Positions 60,749 to 64,000 of a stretch of DNA of 64,000 nt are shown piece by piece. Source of the DNA: an uncultured Roseibium sp. (lineage in GTDB: Bacteria > Pseudomonadota > Alphaproteobacteria > Rhizobiales > Stappiaceae); the NCBI RefSeq assembly GCF_947494555.1, contig NZ_CANLVF010000001.1:1-64000 (forward strand). The letters run 5' to 3'. Within the stretch, counting starts at the first letter, position 1. Each line of letters opens with the position of its first letter. Position numbers and translations under genes: made by a program. Below the pieces are notes generated by a model. It made no database searches. It was not told the DNA's origin and worked only from the letters and a program-made list of their open reading frames with translations.

Positions 60749-61483
60749 ATGTCGATGCGTTCCGCTTGTGATCTTTCAAGAGCACTCGTGTTCTTGCTTA
60801 CTTTGGCAGTTGCAGCCTTCGTGGGAACTGTGCTTCCCGCGAAGTCGGTGGAGTTCAAGCGCGCGGCCGATGTTGCGCTTCAATTAACCTGGTCTGCGCC
60901 GGAAACCGGTCGCAAGCCGGTGATCAAAGCCTCGGTTCAGGCAGACGCCGGACAGGAAATGATACACAGTTCCAACACGGTTCTCGCACGGCGCTGGGCC
61001 ATGACCAGAGCGCGTCTTGAGGCCGAGGCCGCGTGGCTCAATTCCTGCGCAAGAGGAGCCTGCCGCGATCCGCGCGCAGCGACATGGTCGAACGTCGTTG
61101 CTCTCGTCAAATCCGTGCGCCCTCTGCAACGACCAGCCCTTGTTCAAAGCCTGTTTTCCAGCACCATCGAGTACGTGAATGACAGCGCCGGCGATGATCA
61201 CTGGGCCAATCCCCTGTCAACGCTTCTCTTAGGAGCCGGGGATTGTGAAGACCACGTGCTTTTAAAACGCGCTGTTCTGATTTCTGCCGGTTACCGCGAG
61301 GCGGACATGCAGTTGCTCATACTTCATACGGCGTCAGGAACCGGCCATATGGCGTTGCAGGTCAAAGCGGGGCAAACGCTGGTTCTGGACAACCGTTACC
61401 GCTACCCGGTGTCGGAACGCACGATGACAGGCGATACCCTTGCCGCCATTGCGACAGACCGCGGGTACTATCTCGTAAGGTGA
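60749..61483 (+). CDS. Transglutaminase-like periplasmic cysteine protease (BTLCP/LapG-like)
   Basis: The 244-residue protein has an N-terminal signal (ALVFLLTLAVAAFVGTVLPA) and the bacterial transglutaminase-like cysteine protease domain. The catalytic triad is visible: C166 (GAGDCEDHVLLK), H200 (GTGHMALQV) and D214 (LVLDNRYRY). LapG of this family clips LapA-type adhesins at a di-alanine site and so releases them from the cell surface. It lies 29 bp after the HlyD gene in the exporter operon, so the RTX protein at 51490-55479 is the natural substrate. Confidence 0.88.
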   Translation: MSMRSACDLSRALVFLLTLAVAAFVGTVLPAKSVEFKRAADVALQLTWSAPETGRKPVIKASVQADAGQEMIHSSNTVLARRWAMTRARLEAEAAWLNSCARGACRDPRAATWSNVVALVKSVRPLQRPALVQSLFSSTIEYVNDSAGDDHWANPLSTLLLGAGDCEDHVLLKRAVLISAGYREADMQLLILHTASGTGHMALQVKAGQTLVLDNRYRYPVSERTMTGDTLAAIATDRGYYLVR

Positions 61484-61543
61484 TCGCCGGCGCTTGCGGT
61501 GCAGATACCGTGTCGATGGTGCGACGTGCCGCCTTTAAGACAA

Positions 61544-62260
61544 TCAGTCGAAGACATAGCCGATGCCGCGAACCGTCCGGATCGTTTCCGGCTTTGTCGG
61601 ATTGGTCTCGATTTTTCGTCTCAGTCTTGAGATCCTCAGGTCAATGGAGCGATCAAAAGGTTCCCAGTCCTTGTCGTGGGCCTGCTCCAGGAGCTGATCG
61701 CGGTTGAGCACGCGCCCCCGGTTTTCCGCAAATACCCGAAGCAAGCTGAACTCCATGGCGGTGAGCGGGATTTCATCGCCGCCGCTTCCAAACAGTCTTG
61801 CCCCGTCAAGATCGAGCCGGCAGGTTCCGAAGGCGACAGTGCCGCCCATTTTTTCCTTTTGCTCAACCTCGGCGTTGACCAGGTTCTGGCGGCGAAGGGT
61901 CGCCTTGATCCGGGCTTCAAGCTCTCTGAGATCGACGGGTTTGCCTACATAGTCATCGGCGCCCATTTCAAGACCGATGACACGGTCGATCACCTCGCTT
62001 GCGGCCGTCAGCATGATGACAGGGATTTCAGATGTTGCCCGCAGTTCACGCAGAGCCGTCAAGCCATCCGTTCCGGGCATGTTCACATCCAGAACGATCA
62101 AGTCGGGCGTGTTGGTCTCAAGGCTATCTTTCATCTCGGGAGCGCTTGAGGCCTCAATCACGGCATAGCCACGCTCGCTCAAATACTCGGCGACCATCTC
62201 TCTCAGGTGCGGTTCATCATCACAGACGAGAATAAGCCTGTTGTCCTGCATTGCATTCAT
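61544..62260 (-). CDS. OmpR/PhoB-family response regulator
   Basis: The 238-residue protein has a receiver domain with the acidic pair D14/D15, phosphoacceptor D58 (DLIVLDVNMPG), TAAS and K107-region GKPVDL. A C-terminal winged helix follows (EIPLTAMEFSLLRVFAENRG, SIDLRISRLRRKIETNPTKP). It overlaps the sensor kinase gene by 4 bp and is convergent with the LapG-like gene. It may regulate the adjacent secretion locus; no binding site is visible. Confidence 0.92.
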   Translation of the reverse strand: MNAMQDNRLILVCDDEPHLREMVAEYLSERGYAVIEASSAPEMKDSLETNTPDLIVLDVNMPGTDGLTALRELRATSEIPVIMLTAASEVIDRVIGLEMGADDYVGKPVDLRELEARIKATLRRQNLVNAEVEQKEKMGGTVAFGTCRLDLDGARLFGSGGDEIPLTAMEFSLLRVFAENRGRVLNRDQLLEQAHDKDWEPFDRSIDLRISRLRRKIETNPTKPETIRTVRGIGYVFD

Positions 62261-64000
62261 GACCGTTTTTCTCCGGGATCAAGCCGCCTGACCAGCGCCT
62301 CCAACTCAGCACTGGAAATCGGCTTTTCAACGAATGGGCGCTCACTTTGCGACAGGAAGCGTGTGACCGCTTTACCCATTGAGTCGCCAGTGACATAGCC
62401 TATCCGGTCGGCATATTGAGGCATCGTCTTCAACAAGGCGTTGTAAAACTCCTCGCCATTCATGCCGGGCATTTTGAAATCGCTGATGATCATGTCGTAT
62501 GAACCATCCGAAAGGCGGTCGAGTGCCTCTCTTGCATCACCGCAAAGGGTCGTTTCGCAGCCAATTTCCGTCAGGAGATCGCCGATCAGCTCGCCGACGC
62601 TCGGTTCGTCGTCAATGATCAGCACCCTGCGTTTCGTGATGCTTTCAGCAGAACCTTCGGATGCGAAATCCGAATTCGTGTTGGCTTCGACCGATTGCAG
62701 GCGAACAAAGATGCTTGTCCCCTGATCCGGGTGCGAAACAACTTCGAGAACGCCACCATGCGTATCAATAATCCGGTGACTGAAAGCGAGCCCGACGCCG
62801 GTACCTTCGCCAACATCCTTTGTTGTGAAGAAAGGTTCGAAGATCCGGGCCTGCAGGTCTTCGGGTATCCCCGGACCATTGTCGCGTATCTCGATCACGG
62901 ACTGGTCGCTTTCGCTGTCATAAAACGACCGCAGCAAGAGCGCGCCTTCTTCACCTTTCGGAGCCAAAGCGTGTTCTGCATTTACAATCAGATTGGTGAA
63001 CACCTGGACCAACTGATCTCCGTCGCCTGTAACAAGTGGCAGTGTTTCATCGAGGTCCGTGCGTAAGGCGGCCCCATTCGCCCGCAGGCCGTAGCCGGCG
63101 ATCTCCTGCGCGACGGTGACGATTTCATTGAGCGACAGCTGCTCGATTTTTGCCGGTTTCTGCCGCGCCATTGCCAGGAACGTCTTGACGATCCTGGCGC
63201 TCCGGTCGGCGGCCTGAGCGATCCGGTCGACGCGTTTCGACAGGACAGGGTCATCGAGTTTGCCCTCCAGCATCTGTGCGTAGCCGACGATGATGGAAAG
63301 CGGGTTGTTGAGTTCATGCGCGACACCGGCCAGAAGTTCGCCCAAAGCGGACAGTTTCTCGTTCTGATGCGCAATTTCACGCTGCTTCTGGAGCTCTTCC
63401 TGCATGGCGAGTTGGTCTGAGATGTCCCGGGTTGACGAAACGATCACATCCTCGCCCTTGTAGTCCGTTACTCGGGCTGCGGTCAGGCCTTGCATGATGG
63501 AGCCGTCTGCCCGGCGGAACTGCACACGGTAGTCGTCCAGCGATCCGGTCGGCAGTAATGCGTCCAGGTATTTGGTTCTGTCGTCCGGGTGCAGGAAGAA
63601 GCTGAGTGTCGATTTAATCGAGCCGAAGCGTTCACGAGACGCCGGCGGACAATAGATGATCTTGCCGTCCTCGACGCGCGAGACCAGAAAGTTCGCAGGG
63701 CATGCCTCCACAATTGTTCGCAGAAGAAGATCGGATTCGCGCTGTTCCTCTTCGGCTCTCCGCTGCTCGGAAATGTCGGTAAAAGACAGCAGATAACAAT
63801 CGAGTTCGGTCTGGTGAACGGAGGCCAGCAAAATCGTTCCGTCTCCAAGCTTCATCGTTTCGTTTTTCGTATAGACGCCGACAAGACCTGTCAGATGGTT
63901 TATGTAATCCTGCTTGTTGGTGTCGTCCGGGACGAGGAGCACCCCGGCGTCAAACAGGCGGTCCATCATCGCCACGAGGTTCTCATTTCCGGCCGGAGGC
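62257..64000 (-). CDS. PAS-containing hybrid sensor histidine kinase with C-terminal receiver (cut by window edge)
   Basis: At least 580 residues are encoded and the frame stays open to the right edge, so the N-terminus is missing. In order it shows PAS-like segments (LLLRTIVEACPANFLVSRVE, STRDISDQLAMQEELQKQRE) and a HisKA H-box (GVAHELNNPLSIIVGYAQML). The HATPase boxes follow (NLIVNAEHAL, IRDNGPGIPEDLQARIFEPF, VGLAFSHRIIDTHGG), then a receiver (LIIDDEPSVGELIGDLL, MIISDFKMPGMNG). It pairs with the OmpR-type regulator with which it overlaps by 4 bp. The attached receiver suggests self-control or a phosphorelay step. Confidence 0.9.
   Translation of the reverse strand, partial: PPAGNENLVAMMDRLFDAGVLLVPDDTNKQDYINHLTGLVGVYTKNETMKLGDGTILLASVHQTELDCYLLSFTDISEQRRAEEEQRESDLLLRTIVEACPANFLVSRVEDGKIIYCPPASRERFGSIKSTLSFFLHPDDRTKYLDALLPTGSLDDYRVQFRRADGSIMQGLTAARVTDYKGEDVIVSSTRDISDQLAMQEELQKQREIAHQNEKLSALGELLAGVAHELNNPLSIIVGYAQMLEGKLDDPVLSKRVDRIAQAADRSARIVKTFLAMARQKPAKIEQLSLNEIVTVAQEIAGYGLRANGAALRTDLDETLPLVTGDGDQLVQVFTNLIVNAEHALAPKGEEGALLLRSFYDSESDQSVIEIRDNGPGIPEDLQARIFEPFFTTKDVGEGTGVGLAFSHRIIDTHGGVLEVVSHPDQGTSIFVRLQSVEANTNSDFASEGSAESITKRRVLIIDDEPSVGELIGDLLTEIGCETTLCGDAREALDRLSDGSYDMIISDFKMPGMNGEEFYNALLKTMPQYADRIGYVTGDSMGKAVTRFLSQSERPFVEKPISSAELEALVRRLDPGEKRS

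Noticed and set aside
1-64000. Mobile elements, CRISPR arrays, tRNA or rRNA genes
   Set aside because: No transposase or integrase, no regularly spaced repeats, and no cloverleaf or rRNA-like segment was noticed; composition looks even throughout by eye.

Overview
The window looks like a chromosomal segment of a metabolically versatile, GC-rich alphaproteobacterium, probably marine and close to Roseibium/Labrenzia (Stappiaceae). That placement is an inference from the gene repertoire (inositol, anthranilate-CoA, L-fucose, TRAP and Liv-type uptake, YcaO/TfuA), not from a marker gene. Coding density is high. I see no rRNA, tRNA, CRISPR array, insertion sequence or prophage.

Layout. (1) 1-9172: a myo-inositol catabolic locus. 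It has the start of a sugar-binding protein (-), a LacI-type regulator (+), three sugar dehydrogenase/isomerase genes (-) and iolD-iolC-iolB-iolJ (+). Two copies of the same LacI operator sit in the two divergent control regions (189-208 and 4530-4549). (2) 9189-21919: one long minus-strand run of 13 genes for aerobic anthranilate (2-aminobenzoate) degradation through CoA thioesters. It encodes the monooxygenase/reductase fusion, an SDR, a MarR regulator, an enoyl-CoA hydratase, an acyl-CoA dehydrogenase, a cupin, the CoA ligase, a complete branched-chain-type ABC importer and a Rid-family protein. A 26-bp palindrome lies just upstream. (3) 22061-24135: a LysR gene divergent from a saccharopine-dehydrogenase-family gene. 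(4) 24193-31709: a minus-strand YcaO-TfuA locus with a class III cyclase/STAND ATPase/TPR regulator, a thermolysin-like metalloprotease and two small proteins of unknown family. This is the best candidate in the window for an undescribed system. (5) 31996-36748: megL (methionine gamma-lyase) and an AceE-like 2-oxoacid dehydrogenase E1, each divergent from its own Lrp/AsnC regulator. (6) 36965-42637: an alpha/beta hydrolase, a TRAP transporter with its MarR regulator and operator, a LysR and a possible small protein. (7) 42715-49206: the non-phosphorylating L-fucose pathway (lactonase, mutarotase, dehydrogenase, GntR regulator, UxaA-type dehydratase, SDR, FAH hydrolase). (8) 49222-64000: a CHASE2 adenylate cyclase, a 1329-residue type I-secreted protein (LapA-like N-terminus, cadherin-like repeats, degenerate serralysin-like domain, RTX repeats), its TolC/ABC/HlyD exporter, a LapG-like periplasmic protease, and a two-component system running off the right edge.

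Most of the window is substrate-specific catabolic islands, each with its own transporter and local regulator. The two parts not explained by ordinary catabolism are the YcaO-TfuA locus and the Lap-like secretion/retention locus. The latter has a cAMP-type cyclase next to it and no visible LapD.
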